64,000 nt of DNA from Gemmatimonadota bacterium. GTDB lineage: Bacteria > Gemmatimonadota > Gemmatimonadetes > Longimicrobiales > Gaopeijiaceae. The stretch covers positions 1 to 64,000 of the forward strand of contig JAJEBW010000029.1 in assembly GCA_022822325.1 (NCBI GenBank). The letters are read 5' to 3'. Shown here in pieces: positions 1 through 7,994 of this stretch. The notes under the pieces are model-generated. The model was not told the DNA's origin. It did no database searches and was given only the letters and a program-made list of their open reading frames with translations. Numbering within the stretch: the first letter of the stretch is position 1; each line of letters starts with the position of its first letter. The translations under genes were made by a program, and so were the position numbers.

Positions 1-44
1 CGCTCCAGACCCAGCGCCTGCTCGAAAAGCCCCGTCCCCTGCAT
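1..44 (-). CDS. 5' end of an unidentified gene, cut by the window edge
   Basis: An ATG at 44-42 read leftwards opens 14 codons (MQGTGLFEQALGLE) before the window ends. A purine-rich GAGGCGAG sits directly upstream and could be a ribosome binding site. The 'F..ALGL' pattern near an N-terminus recalls the first residues of some ISL3-type transposases, but 14 residues cannot establish a family and this is only a hint. If it is a gene, it diverges from the restriction-modification gene at 430. Confidence 0.3.
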   Translation of the reverse strand, partial: MQGTGLFEQALGLE

Positions 45-356
45 CTCGCCTCATCGCTTGCCCGGTCTCCCATCGCCAGTGACCCCCGGAGAACCTGGAA
101 GCCCGGGCCGGCGGAAGCTCTCCAGCGGAAACCGGGACGCCCCCCGGTCCTCCCCAATCTCCGCCGAAGTTGCCCCCTACCGAAAGACCCCGCCCCACCC
201 AGCCGCGTGACAGCGCCCAACCCCCAACCCAATATGCTTGGCGAGGAGCCTTTTTTTCGCCGGGTCGCCCGCTGAATATCACAGCCCGGTCATTGACGGC
301 CCAGGCGGGTAGCTCCCGGCAGGCTCAAGGGCGAATAGGTGGGGCCATCTGGTATT
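45..356. other. Intergenic leader without a supported gene
   Basis: No convincing coding frame or RNA gene is seen. A 64-codon frame at 170-364 is rich in Pro, Gln and Arg, has no family character, and is treated as chance. A run of seven T lies at 251-257, flanked by short GGCGA/TCGCC complementary bases; this could be a weak terminator or just an AT patch. Promoters for the flanking genes probably lie here, but no clear -35/-10 pair was found. Confidence 0.5.
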
Positions 357-421
357 CCCTCTGATTGGCTTGTGACGAACGGCCCGGCATGCGTCCCGGA
401 CCGCTCGTCACAGCCAGAGGG
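357..421 (+). promoter_or_regulatory. Imperfect hairpin covering the Shine-Dalgarno of the restriction-modification gene
   Basis: The arms 357-382 and 401-421 are nearly complementary. Both contain CCCTCTG/CAGAGGG ends and a GTGACGA/TCGTCAC core, with a small bulge in the left arm and an 18-nt loop containing GCATGC. The right arm includes GAGGGA (417-422), the best ribosome binding site for the ATG at 430. Folding of the mRNA would therefore hide the start. As DNA, the same symmetry could be an operator. Either reading suits a restriction gene whose expression must be delayed. The pairing is seen directly; the regulatory role is inferred. Confidence 0.5.
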
Positions 422-429
422 AACAGGGA

Positions 430-3400
430 ATGCCGTCAGGAAGGGCGAATCGCGACCGCGCGCAACTTGCGCTCGGGTTGCGCAAGGGTGAGACCACGGT
501 AGGGCAGGTTCTTGAGCGTATCCGGCACCACAGCCGCGACGGATCCGAGAAGGGTCGATGGTTCGAGAACCTTGTCGCCCGGGTTCTGACCGACAATCCG
601 GAGTACGAGATCGCCATCGCCCATCGCTGGGCAGACTGGCCCGAGCGTGCGCAACTCACCGGACTGGACGGACGCGACATCGGGATCGACCTGGTCGGAA
701 GACATTCGGACGGGAGCTGGATCGCGATTCAATGCAAGTGCTACGCCGAGGACGCCCGGGTCGGAAAGCCGGAGATCGACTCATTCCTCGCCGCTACGCA
801 ACTCGTGGCACCCGGCACCGATTTCGCCTTCTCAATGCGCTGGATTGTGGCGACCTGCCAATGGACCAGGCTCGCCGACGCCCAGATCGAACTCATGTCA
901 CCCCCCGTTCGGCGCCTTGATTTCCTCCGTCACTGTGACGATCCGATCTCGGAGGCGACAGCCAGGAGACCGGTGCGCGAGCTGTGGCCGCTTCAGGCGG
1001 ATGCGATCTCCGACGTTGTGACAGGATTGGGGAACCACGACCGCGGACGACTCATCATGGCCTGCGGCACGGGAAAGACCTTCACTTCACTTCGCATCGC
1101 CGAGCGAGTGGTGCCGGACGGAGGACGCATTCTCTTCCTCGCGCCAAGTATCGCCCTGGTGTCCCAGGCGAGGCGCGAATGGTTGCGACACACAACCCGG
1201 AAGCTGGCATGTCGTGTCGTCTGCTCGGATCCAACTGCCGGCGGGCGTGGCGAAAACAGCAATGACATCGGGCTGTCCGAGCTGGAATGCGACGTCGCCT
1301 CCGATCCGGCGGCCATCGCGGAAACGCTGGCGCCCGGAATGAGACGAACCCGCGTTGTCTTCTGCACCTACCAGTCGCTCCGGCATGTTGCCCGAGCGCA
1401 GCTTCGCCACGGTGCACCCGCCTTCGACCTGGCCCTGATGGACGAGGCCCACCGCACGACCGGCGTCACGGCGGCAAGCGACAAGATGCTCGAGAGCGGG
1501 TTTCGCGCGGTACACGACAATGCCCGCCTGAGGGTTCGCAAGCGCCTCTACATGACCGCAACGCCGCGGATTTACAGCGCCTCGTCAAAAGGAGCACTCG
1601 CCACCAGGGGCATCAGGACCGTGGACATGGGCGACCTCAATGTCTACGGCCCGGAACTCCACTGCCTCACCTTCGCCAAGGCGGTCAACGCGGGGATGCT
1701 GTCCGACTACCGCGTCATCGTCCTGGGGGTGCATCGGAACGCGGCGCCCCCCGGGGTCAGCCGGCAACTCTTCATGCTTGGCGACAACCACGGCCAATCA
1801 ACAAACAGGCCGCTTATAGTCAGCGCTCAGGATGTGACCAAGCTGTTGGGCACATCGCTTGCGATCAACGGCGCCACCGAGGGACCCGAAGGCGAACGGC
1901 CGGGAAGCCTGCACCGCACCATCGCCTTCGCCAACTCCATCGCCCGCTCCAGCTTTTACGCCGAAGGGATGAGACTGCCGGAGTTGCGCAGGATCACGAC
2001 TCGATGTCTGCGCCAGACCAGGGGCGACGCGAAAGCCTCGATACCAGTCGAATCACGGCACCTCGATGCCCGGGACAGCGCCCTGATGCGCAATCAGGCG
2101 TTGCGCGATCTGGCGAAGGCAAGCACCGAGAAGGTCGCGCGACTCCTCTTCAATGTCGGGCTCTTTGGAGAGGGTGTGGACGTTCCATCGCTGGATGCGA
2201 TCGTCTTCATGGAGCCCCGCCAGAGCCAGGTCGACATTGTGCAGGCGGTTGGGCGCGTCATGCGCCGCAGTCCGGGGAAGCGCTTCGGCTACATCGTGGT
2301 TCCGATCGTCATCGAACCAGGAAAAGACCTGTCATCGGCGCTGGAACAGGGAACGGAGGGCTACCGGGCTCTGGGCAAGGTGTTGCGCGCGCTCCAGTCG
2401 CATGACGGTCGCCTGGCGGAGGATCCGGCGCGATTTGTGCAAGCCACCACAACGGCCGGGGGAAGTGGCGATGGGGAGACGGAACAGCAGTACGTCCTCT
2501 ACCTAGCGGCGGCGAGCGGGGGCGTCTACGCACACGTTGTAGCGTCGTCGGGACTGGGCAAGCCCGGCCTTCAGGTCTCGCAGGACATCGAGTACGCGGT
2601 GCGGGCAGCGGGACGCATCTTCGTGGAAGGCGACCTGGCGGACAATCTGTCAGGGGCTCTGGGGCTGGCTCCGGAGGCCGGCGCCCTCAATATCTGCACG
2701 ATCGCGTCGCTGTTGCTGGCAAACGCCTGCCTGCTGCACCGGCGTCTCGGCGAGGTTCCAGGGATGGAGAATCTGCCCGGGCTGAATCGCGTCGGCGGAT
2801 CGTCGGATCCCGTGGCTGTCCTTTGGAATGCCTGGAAGATCATTCTCAAGCGCGATTACGCACCGGTCTTCGAGCCACCGTTGGCGGTGCTGGCCGTGTT
2901 GCCGCGCGACCGCAGGTTCCCGGGTCACGCTCTGCGAATTTTGGCCGAATGTGCAAACCGCGTCGCCGACTCGCTGAGCCAACTCGGGTACGATCATGCG
3001 GGGCCGCTCTACCACCGCATCCTCCCCAGTGCAAAGGCGTACGGTGCCTTCTATACCAACAATCTGTCGGCGTTGATGCTGGCGCGCCTTGCGCTGGACA
3101 CCGACTTCTGCGACTGGAGCGATCCGGATGCCGTCTCGTGCCTGCGTATCATGGATCCGGCGTGCGGAACCGGAACCCTACTGATGGCCGCGCTGAATGT
3201 CATCAAGGAGCGGGTCGCGGAGGCCGGCGATCCGGTGAGGACCGGCAGTGCGGAGGCAATCGGCAGGAGAGCGGGTGGCGCAGAACCGGACTCCCCAGGC
3301 AAGGGCAAAGCAATGAATGACTCAATCCGGCCGCATCCGGCCTCGCTGCACCGCGTGCTCGTCGAGATGGTGCTCTGCGGTCTCGATGTGAACCGGCACG

Positions 3401-4968
3401 CCATTCAACTCGCGGCCTGCAACCTGACGCTGGGCGCGCCGACGGTGGACTACGGGCGGATGAACCTTCTGACGCTCAGGCATGGACCGCAACCCGACGG
3501 AAGTGTGCGGGCGGGCGCGCTGGAACTGCTTGGCGCGGCGGAAGAGGAGGATTCGCTCGATTCGCTGATTCGACCGTTGCGCAGCATGACCGGAGTGGAT
3601 GCGGAACAGGTCGATCAGGCGACGGATGCCGAGTTTCCATTGAGGGATCTGGATCTGGTGATCATGAATCCGCCCTTTACGAGCAACAAGGGACGAAACA
3701 AGCAATTCGGCAAGGATGTTGTGAAGCGGATGCAGGCGCACGAGCTCTCGATTCGAAACGACCTGCTGCGGCGCGATCCTGAGGCGGGCGGCCTGATCGA
3801 CTCGAATGCCATTCGGACCTTCTTCACTCCGCTGGCGGAGCGGCTCCTCCACCGCGAGCGGGGCGTTCTGGCCAAGGTCATTCCGGCAACGGCCTGTACA
3901 AGCTCCTCGGGGCTCTGCGAACGCAAACTGCTGGCTCGGCGCTTTCATATCGAGCGGATTGTCACCTCTCACGATCCGAAGCGGATCAACTTCTCGGAGA
4001 ACACCGGAATCCATGAGTGTTTGTTTGTGGCGCGGCGTCGGCCTTCGGGGGACCGACCGCCCACGGAATTTGTCTCCTTGCGCAAGATGCCCGGTGCGCC
4101 GGACGAGGCGCTGGCCGCGGCTGACGCGATCGCGCGTGGGGAACCGAATGAGTGGGCCAGAGTGGTGCAGTGGCCGGCCGGTCGAATCGAGGCAGGCGAT
4201 TGGAGCGCGGTCCAGTGGTATGATGCCGGGTTGGCGGAAGCGGTGCGGGAGATTGAGGGGTCGGGGTGGCTGGAGCCGGTTCACAGCCGATACGAAATCG
4301 GGCCTTCGGGACAAGCGATCCGAGGTGCCTACCAGGAATGCCAGAAAGACGCACCCGGGGGCCACCGTCTGTTCTGGTCAATCAGCACGCAGTTACGCCG
4401 CAAGATGAGCGGTTTTCCCGAATCCTGGCGACGCCCCAAATATGGCAAGGAGGCGCTCGCAGCCCGGTATTGGCAGCAACGCAGCAGTATGCTTGTCTCG
4501 AATCGCTATGACACTACCAGCGGTCGCCTGACGGCGCTCTGGACATCAGAGCCGTCCGTGGGCTCCGGATGGTCGCCGGTGTCAATCGACGGTCCCCAGG
4601 CCAAAGCGCTCGCCGTGTGGTGGAACTCGACGCCCGCCCGCCTGATGCTCCTGAACCAACGATCCAGGAAACTGACCTATCCCAACTGGTCCCTGGCCCA
4701 ACTGCGCCAAATCCGCATCCCCACACCCCACAACCCTGCCTGGAATGCGCTCGCCACCGCCTGGGAAGATGTTCGGCAGATGGAACTCCTTCCGCTGAGG
4801 GACGCCGGCAATTGCCCTGCCCGCCGCGTCATTGACGAGGCTGCGGCACGGGCCCTGGATCTGCCCGAGGAGCGGTTGGCCGATTGGCGACAACGCCTCA
4901 CCGCCGAACCGACGATCAGCAATGCGAAGGCTCCTGCACCGGAACCGGTGAGACCGGCACCGCAATAG
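430..4968 (+). CDS. Type ISP-like restriction-modification enzyme (nuclease-helicase-methyltransferase in one chain)
   Basis: A 1,512-residue protein with the domain order of the Type ISP enzymes LlaGI and LlaBIII. An Mrr-like nuclease comes first (GIDLV with D87, then QCK at 101-103, a D...QxK site). A superfamily 2 translocase follows, with Walker A ACGTGKT near residue 211, DEAH near 337, TATP, and QAVGRVMRR near 605. An N6-adenine methyltransferase follows, with DPACGTG near 907 and NPPF near 1080. The last ~400 residues should be the target-recognition domain. Such enzymes methylate one strand of an asymmetric site and, when unmodified sites meet, translocate and cut. No separate specificity or methylase gene is needed and none is adjacent. 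The ATG at 430 has GAGGGA 7 nt upstream. The frame is intact. Confidence 0.93.
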   Translation: MPSGRANRDRAQLALGLRKGETTVGQVLERIRHHSRDGSEKGRWFENLVARVLTDNPEYEIAIAHRWADWPERAQLTGLDGRDIGIDLVGRHSDGSWIAIQCKCYAEDARVGKPEIDSFLAATQLVAPGTDFAFSMRWIVATCQWTRLADAQIELMSPPVRRLDFLRHCDDPISEATARRPVRELWPLQADAISDVVTGLGNHDRGRLIMACGTGKTFTSLRIAERVVPDGGRILFLAPSIALVSQARREWLRHTTRKLACRVVCSDPTAGGRGENSNDIGLSELECDVASDPAAIAETLAPGMRRTRVVFCTYQSLRHVARAQLRHGAPAFDLALMDEAHRTTGVTAASDKMLESGFRAVHDNARLRVRKRLYMTATPRIYSASSKGALATRGIRTVDMGDLNVYGPELHCLTFAKAVNAGMLSDYRVIVLGVHRNAAPPGVSRQLFMLGDNHGQSTNRPLIVSAQDVTKLLGTSLAINGATEGPEGERPGSLHRTIAFANSIARSSFYAEGMRLPELRRITTRCLRQTRGDAKASIPVESRHLDARDSALMRNQALRDLAKASTEKVARLLFNVGLFGEGVDVPSLDAIVFMEPRQSQVDIVQAVGRVMRRSPGKRFGYIVVPIVIEPGKDLSSALEQGTEGYRALGKVLRALQSHDGRLAEDPARFVQATTTAGGSGDGETEQQYVLYLAAASGGVYAHVVASSGLGKPGLQVSQDIEYAVRAAGRIFVEGDLADNLSGALGLAPEAGALNICTIASLLLANACLLHRRLGEVPGMENLPGLNRVGGSSDPVAVLWNAWKIILKRDYAPVFEPPLAVLAVLPRDRRFPGHALRILAECANRVADSLSQLGYDHAGPLYHRILPSAKAYGAFYTNNLSALMLARLALDTDFCDWSDPDAVSCLRIMDPACGTGTLLMAALNVIKERVAEAGDPVRTGSAEAIGRRAGGAEPDSPGKGKAMNDSIRPHPASLHRVLVEMVLCGLDVNRHAIQLAACNLTLGAPTVDYGRMNLLTLRHGPQPDGSVRAGALELLGAAEEEDSLDSLIRPLRSMTGVDAEQVDQATDAEFPLRDLDLVIMNPPFTSNKGRNKQFGKDVVKRMQAHELSIRNDLLRRDPEAGGLIDSNAIRTFFTPLAERLLHRERGVLAKVIPATACTSSSGLCERKLLARRFHIERIVTSHDPKRINFSENTGIHECLFVARRRPSGDRPPTEFVSLRKMPGAPDEALAAADAIARGEPNEWARVVQWPAGRIEAGDWSAVQWYDAGLAEAVREIEGSGWLEPVHSRYEIGPSGQAIRGAYQECQKDAPGGHRLFWSISTQLRRKMSGFPESWRRPKYGKEALAARYWQQRSSMLVSNRYDTTSGRLTALWTSEPSVGSGWSPVSIDGPQAKALAVWWNSTPARLMLLNQRSRKLTYPNWSLAQLRQIRIPTPHNPAWNALATAWEDVRQMELLPLRDAGNCPARRVIDEAAARALDLPEERLADWRQRLTAEPTISNAKAPAPEPVRPAPQ

Positions 4969-4976
4969 AAGCGCCC

Positions 4977-5387
4977 CTACCGCCGCCACCGCCTCCACTC
5001 CGGCAGCGCCGCCGCAAGGATCACCGTGATCAGGACCGCCGAGGCCACGCAGTAGCGGCACCAGGCGCGGATCACGAAGGCTTCGAGCCAAGTCAGGTAC
5101 GCGCTGAACAGCACACCGGCCAGCGCGCCGCCGAAGAGGAGGAAGGCGATCCGGCGCGAGTGGATGCGGGGACCGTGCAGCCCCGCCAGCGAGAGCGCGA
5201 AGAGGGCCAGGTACCCGGCCAATCCCACCGCCGAGACCGGAATCGGGCCGATCCAGGCGTAGCGCGAGGATTGCACCGTGCCGCAGTCGCCGCTGCCGCA
5301 GGCCACCGGACCGGTCCAGCCGAGGTTGTCGCCGACCAGGTAGAAGGCGAGGAAGACCCCGATCAGCGAGAGGACGGCGATCGCCAT
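4977..5387 (-). CDS. Vitamin K epoxide reductase (VKOR) family protein
   Basis: A 136-residue integral membrane protein that reoxidises DsbA-type thiol oxidases by passing electrons to quinone. Visible are about four hydrophobic helices, a loop cysteine pair CGSGDC after the first helix, the conserved Ser of the family, and a C-terminal WCRYC (CXXC) active site. This matches the compact bacterial VKOR core. The ATG at 5387 is chosen because the residues upstream in frame lie over dsbA and are not membrane-like. It starts 32 nt after the dsbA stop, so the two form an oxidative-folding operon. The short tail ends 8 nt from the 3' end of the convergent restriction gene. Confidence 0.88.
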   Translation of the reverse strand: MAIAVLSLIGVFLAFYLVGDNLGWTGPVACGSGDCGTVQSSRYAWIGPIPVSAVGLAGYLALFALSLAGLHGPRIHSRRIAFLLFGGALAGVLFSAYLTWLEAFVIRAWCRYCVASAVLITVILAAALPEWRRWRR

Positions 5388-5419
5388 CCGGTTGATGGGG
5401 GGGGATGGTGTGGGGTCGG

Positions 5420-6115
5420 TCAATTCGATCCGCCGGGATCGGGCGCCGCGAGGATCTCGTCGACGGCCTGCTGAATGTCGATGAACTGGTAGCCCCCGAG
5501 CCTCCGGGCCGGTCCGCCGTTGCCGCCGTGAATGAAGATCGCCGGGGTTCCGGCCACGCCGAGCATCTGTCCCAGGGTGAGATTCGCCGTCACCACGTCG
5601 GCGTACCTGTCGCTGTTCAGGCAGGAGGCGAAGGCGCCGGTGTCCAGTCCCACCTCGTCGGCCAGATCCCTGAAGTGCCCCGCCGCGGCTTGCATCGCCG
5701 CCCACTGGTCCTGCGTGCGGAAGACCGCGTCATGGTACTCAAAGTAGCGCCCCTGCTCGCCCCCGCACCGCACCGCGCGCGCCGCCAGGAAGGAATGTTG
5801 GAACTGCTGGAGGGGGAAATCGTGGAAGACGAGCTTCGCCTGTCCCGACTGGATATAGGCCAGATCAACCTGCGGCTTTACGGTCTGGGCGAAGATCCGG
5901 CACGAAGGACACTGGTAGTCCCCGAACTCCATGATCGTGATCGGCGCCGCCGGATCGCCGTAGACTTCGCCGCGGGCCAGCTCGACCAGCTCCGCGTCGG
6001 CAATCTCGCCCAGATCGACCGGTTCGCTCGCGCCCGAGCCCCCGCGCATGACGACGGTGACCGCGGCGATCCCGACGAGCGCGACGATGCCGATGACGAT
6101 GTAGAAGTTCTTCAT
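5420..6115 (-). CDS. DsbA/thioredoxin-fold disulfide oxidoreductase, membrane-anchored
   Basis: A 231-residue protein with an N-terminal hydrophobic anchor (residues 5-23) and a periplasmic thioredoxin domain. The active site is C69-P-S-C72 in GDYQCPSC and the cis-proline loop is GTPAIFI. The insert between them is helical, as in the DsbA/Thioredoxin_4 family. It probably introduces disulfides into secreted proteins and is recharged by the VKOR encoded just downstream. The ATG at 6115 is preceded by GGGAGTGGAG. The HAD gene lies 57 nt upstream on the same strand. Confidence 0.9.
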   Translation of the reverse strand: MKNFYIVIGIVALVGIAAVTVVMRGGSGASEPVDLGEIADAELVELARGEVYGDPAAPITIMEFGDYQCPSCRIFAQTVKPQVDLAYIQSGQAKLVFHDFPLQQFQHSFLAARAVRCGGEQGRYFEYHDAVFRTQDQWAAMQAAAGHFRDLADEVGLDTGAFASCLNSDRYADVVTANLTLGQMLGVAGTPAIFIHGGNGGPARRLGGYQFIDIQQAVDEILAAPDPGGSN

Positions 6116-6172
6116 TCTCCACTCCCTCGGTTTGGGTCCGGGCCCTTCATGCCCGTTGCAGATTTCGACAGG

Positions 6173-6895
6173 TCAAGATGAAGGCTGACGCCCGGCGGGA
6201 CAATGGGGATTCGGGAAGGCCCCCGTCAGAGCCTCCAGGGCGGCCTCGGTGTCGGCGAAGTCGCGCAGCACCCGGTCGGCGCCCGCGGCGTGCAGTTCGG
6301 AAGGGGTGAATCGCCCCGTGGCCACCGCAACCGTCCTGGCGCCCGCCGCCTTGCCGCACTCCACGTCGCGCGGGGTATCGCCGATGACGACGGCGTCGCG
6401 AGGGTGAAAGGGACGCTTCCAGTGCGAAGCCGCGCGCTCCAGCGCCACCCCGGGGAGCAGATTGCGGCAGGCGTGGTCCGACCCGAAGGCGCCAATGGGG
6501 AAGCGATGCCAGAGACGGGCCGAGGTCAGCTTGAGACGGGCGCCGCAGTCGAGGTTGCCTGTGACCAGACCCAGGTGGAGGTCGTCGCGAGCCGCCAACC
6601 GGTCGATGAGCCAGTGGACGCCGGGCAGAACGGTGACCGGTTGGGCGCCGATCCTTGCCGCCAGCTCGGTCTCGTAGCGCTCGCGGAAGCGGACCATTTC
6701 GGGCGCGGTCCAGGTGGGATCGCGTCCGGCGGCGGCGAGGAGCTCGCCCATGGTGCGGGTGTCGGTCTTGCCGGCGAAGTCGTGGCGGTCGATCGGTCCC
6801 GCGGTGCCGAAGGTGGCCTCCATCGCCAGACGGAAGGCCGTCCGCGCAGGGCCGCCGGTGGAGAGGGTGCCGTCGATGTCGAAGAGAAGAAGCAC
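6173..6895 (-). CDS. HAD-superfamily phosphatase, phosphoglycolate phosphatase-like
   Basis: A 240-residue soluble hydrolase starting directly with HAD motif I (LLLFDIDGTL; nucleophile D6 and acid D8). A helical cap follows, then motif III around KRPFHP and motif IV in VVIGDTPRDVE. The size and cap resemble the Gph/PGP group, which dephosphorylates 2-phosphoglycolate or similar small phosphates; the substrate cannot be read from the sequence. The start is a GTG at 6895 (LLLFDIDG must be nearly N-terminal) without a clear Shine-Dalgarno. It lies 46 nt after the dehydratase gene on the same strand. Confidence 0.85.
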   Translation of the reverse strand: MLLLFDIDGTLSTGGPARTAFRLAMEATFGTAGPIDRHDFAGKTDTRTMGELLAAAGRDPTWTAPEMVRFRERYETELAARIGAQPVTVLPGVHWLIDRLAARDDLHLGLVTGNLDCGARLKLTSARLWHRFPIGAFGSDHACRNLLPGVALERAASHWKRPFHPRDAVVIGDTPRDVECGKAAGARTVAVATGRFTPSELHAAGADRVLRDFADTEAALEALTGAFPNPHCPAGRQPSS

Positions 6896-6941
6896 GGCGG
6901 GCGGGGTCGGTGGGGTGGCGGGGGTCGGTGGACTGGCGGGT

Positions 6942-7994
6942 TCAGTGAGCCGCCGGGCTCGCCGCCGCGTCGGTCCCCAGTATCTCTCCGAGCAGCGACG
7001 TGTCGAGATTGCCCCCCGAGACGATCGCGCAGATGCGGCGTCCGGCGGTGGCGATGCGGCCTCCGAGGAGCGCAGCCACCGTCGCCGCGCCCGAGTACTC
7101 CGCCACGAGCTTGCGTCGCATGATCAGGTGGAGCGCCGCGCGCCGGATCTCTTCGTCCTCCACCAGCACCACATCGTCCAGCAAGGCGGCGGCGTGCGCA
7201 TGGGTCAGGTCGCCCGCGCGGGTGGGAGCCAGCCCGTCGGCGATCGTGTCGATATGGGACAGCGTAAGGGGGCCGCCCGCGTCCAGGGCGCGGCGCATGG
7301 TGGGCGCGCCCACCGGTTCCACCCCGATCACCGATGCGCCGGGATTCAGCCGCCGAAGCGCCGCCGCGCAACCGGCCATCTGTCCGCCGCCACCGATCGG
7401 GACCAGGAGCGTATCCACCGCCGGCCAGTCCCGGTGAAGCTCCAGCGCGACCGTTCCCGCACCCGCGATGATCCACGGATGATCGAAGGGCGGCACCATC
7501 ACCAGCCCCTCCTCGGCTGCAATCTCCTCCGCCCGGACGCGGCGATGCTCCGATGTGGTGCCCGCGAACTCGACCCTCGCGCCCAGCCGCCGGGCGCCAT
7601 CGCTCTTGACCTTCGGCGCGGTCGTCGGCATGACCACAACCACCCGCACGCCCCGGAGTCCGGCGGCAAAGGCAACCGCCTGCGCATGATTCCCGGAGGA
7701 ATAGGTGATGACGCCGCGATCGAGCTCCTCCGGCGTCAGCCGTGCCAGGAAGTTGCACGCCCCGCGAGCCTTGAACGCACCCGCCTTCTGGAGCGATTCG
7801 CACTTCAGCCGGACCTCTGCGTCGGTCGCATCGGAGAGATCCGGATCCGGGATGAGGGGCGTTCGCACCACCACCCCCCCGATCCGCCCCGCCGCGGCCT
7901 CGATCTCCGCGAGCGAGACCAGGTGCCCGTCGCCGCTCCCCCTCCCGGCCTCCGCCTCCGCGCTACCGGCCACCATCGTCCTCCGGCGCGTCAT
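6942..7994 (-). CDS. Threonine/serine dehydratase-like PLP enzyme without an ACT domain
   Basis: A 350-residue fold-type II PLP enzyme. The Schiff-base lysine is K75 in [10 protein letters not shown], the substrate loop is SSGNHAQ (99-105) and the phosphate-binding glycine loop is GGGGQ (201-205). It lacks the C-terminal regulatory domain of biosynthetic IlvA, so it is closest to catabolic threonine ammonia-lyases or serine racemase/dehydratases. The start lies inside the end of gyrA (32-nt overlap from ATG 7994; a second ATG at 7976 also overlaps), so it is probably translated from the gyrA message. The reaction is well supported by family; threonine versus serine preference is not resolved. 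Confidence 0.87.
   Translation of the reverse strand: MTRRRTMVAGSAEAEAGRGSGDGHLVSLAEIEAAAGRIGGVVVRTPLIPDPDLSDATDAEVRLKCESLQKAGAFKARGACNFLARLTPEELDRGVITYSSGNHAQAVAFAAGLRGVRVVVVMPTTAPKVKSDGARRLGARVEFAGTTSEHRRVRAEEIAAEEGLVMVPPFDHPWIIAGAGTVALELHRDWPAVDTLLVPIGGGGQMAGCAAALRRLNPGASVIGVEPVGAPTMRRALDAGGPLTLSHIDTIADGLAPTRAGDLTHAHAAALLDDVVLVEDEEIRRAALHLIMRRKLVAEYSGAATVAALLGGRIATAGRRICAIVSGGNLDTSLLGEILGTDAAASPAAH

Noticed and set aside
247-262. Possible rho-independent terminator at the poly-T run near 251
   Set aside because: The flanking complementarity is only about five bases and encloses the T run instead of preceding it.
170-364. 64-codon plus-strand frame upstream of the restriction gene
   Set aside because: Pro/Arg/Gln-rich, no ribosome binding site, runs into the leader hairpin; treated as chance.
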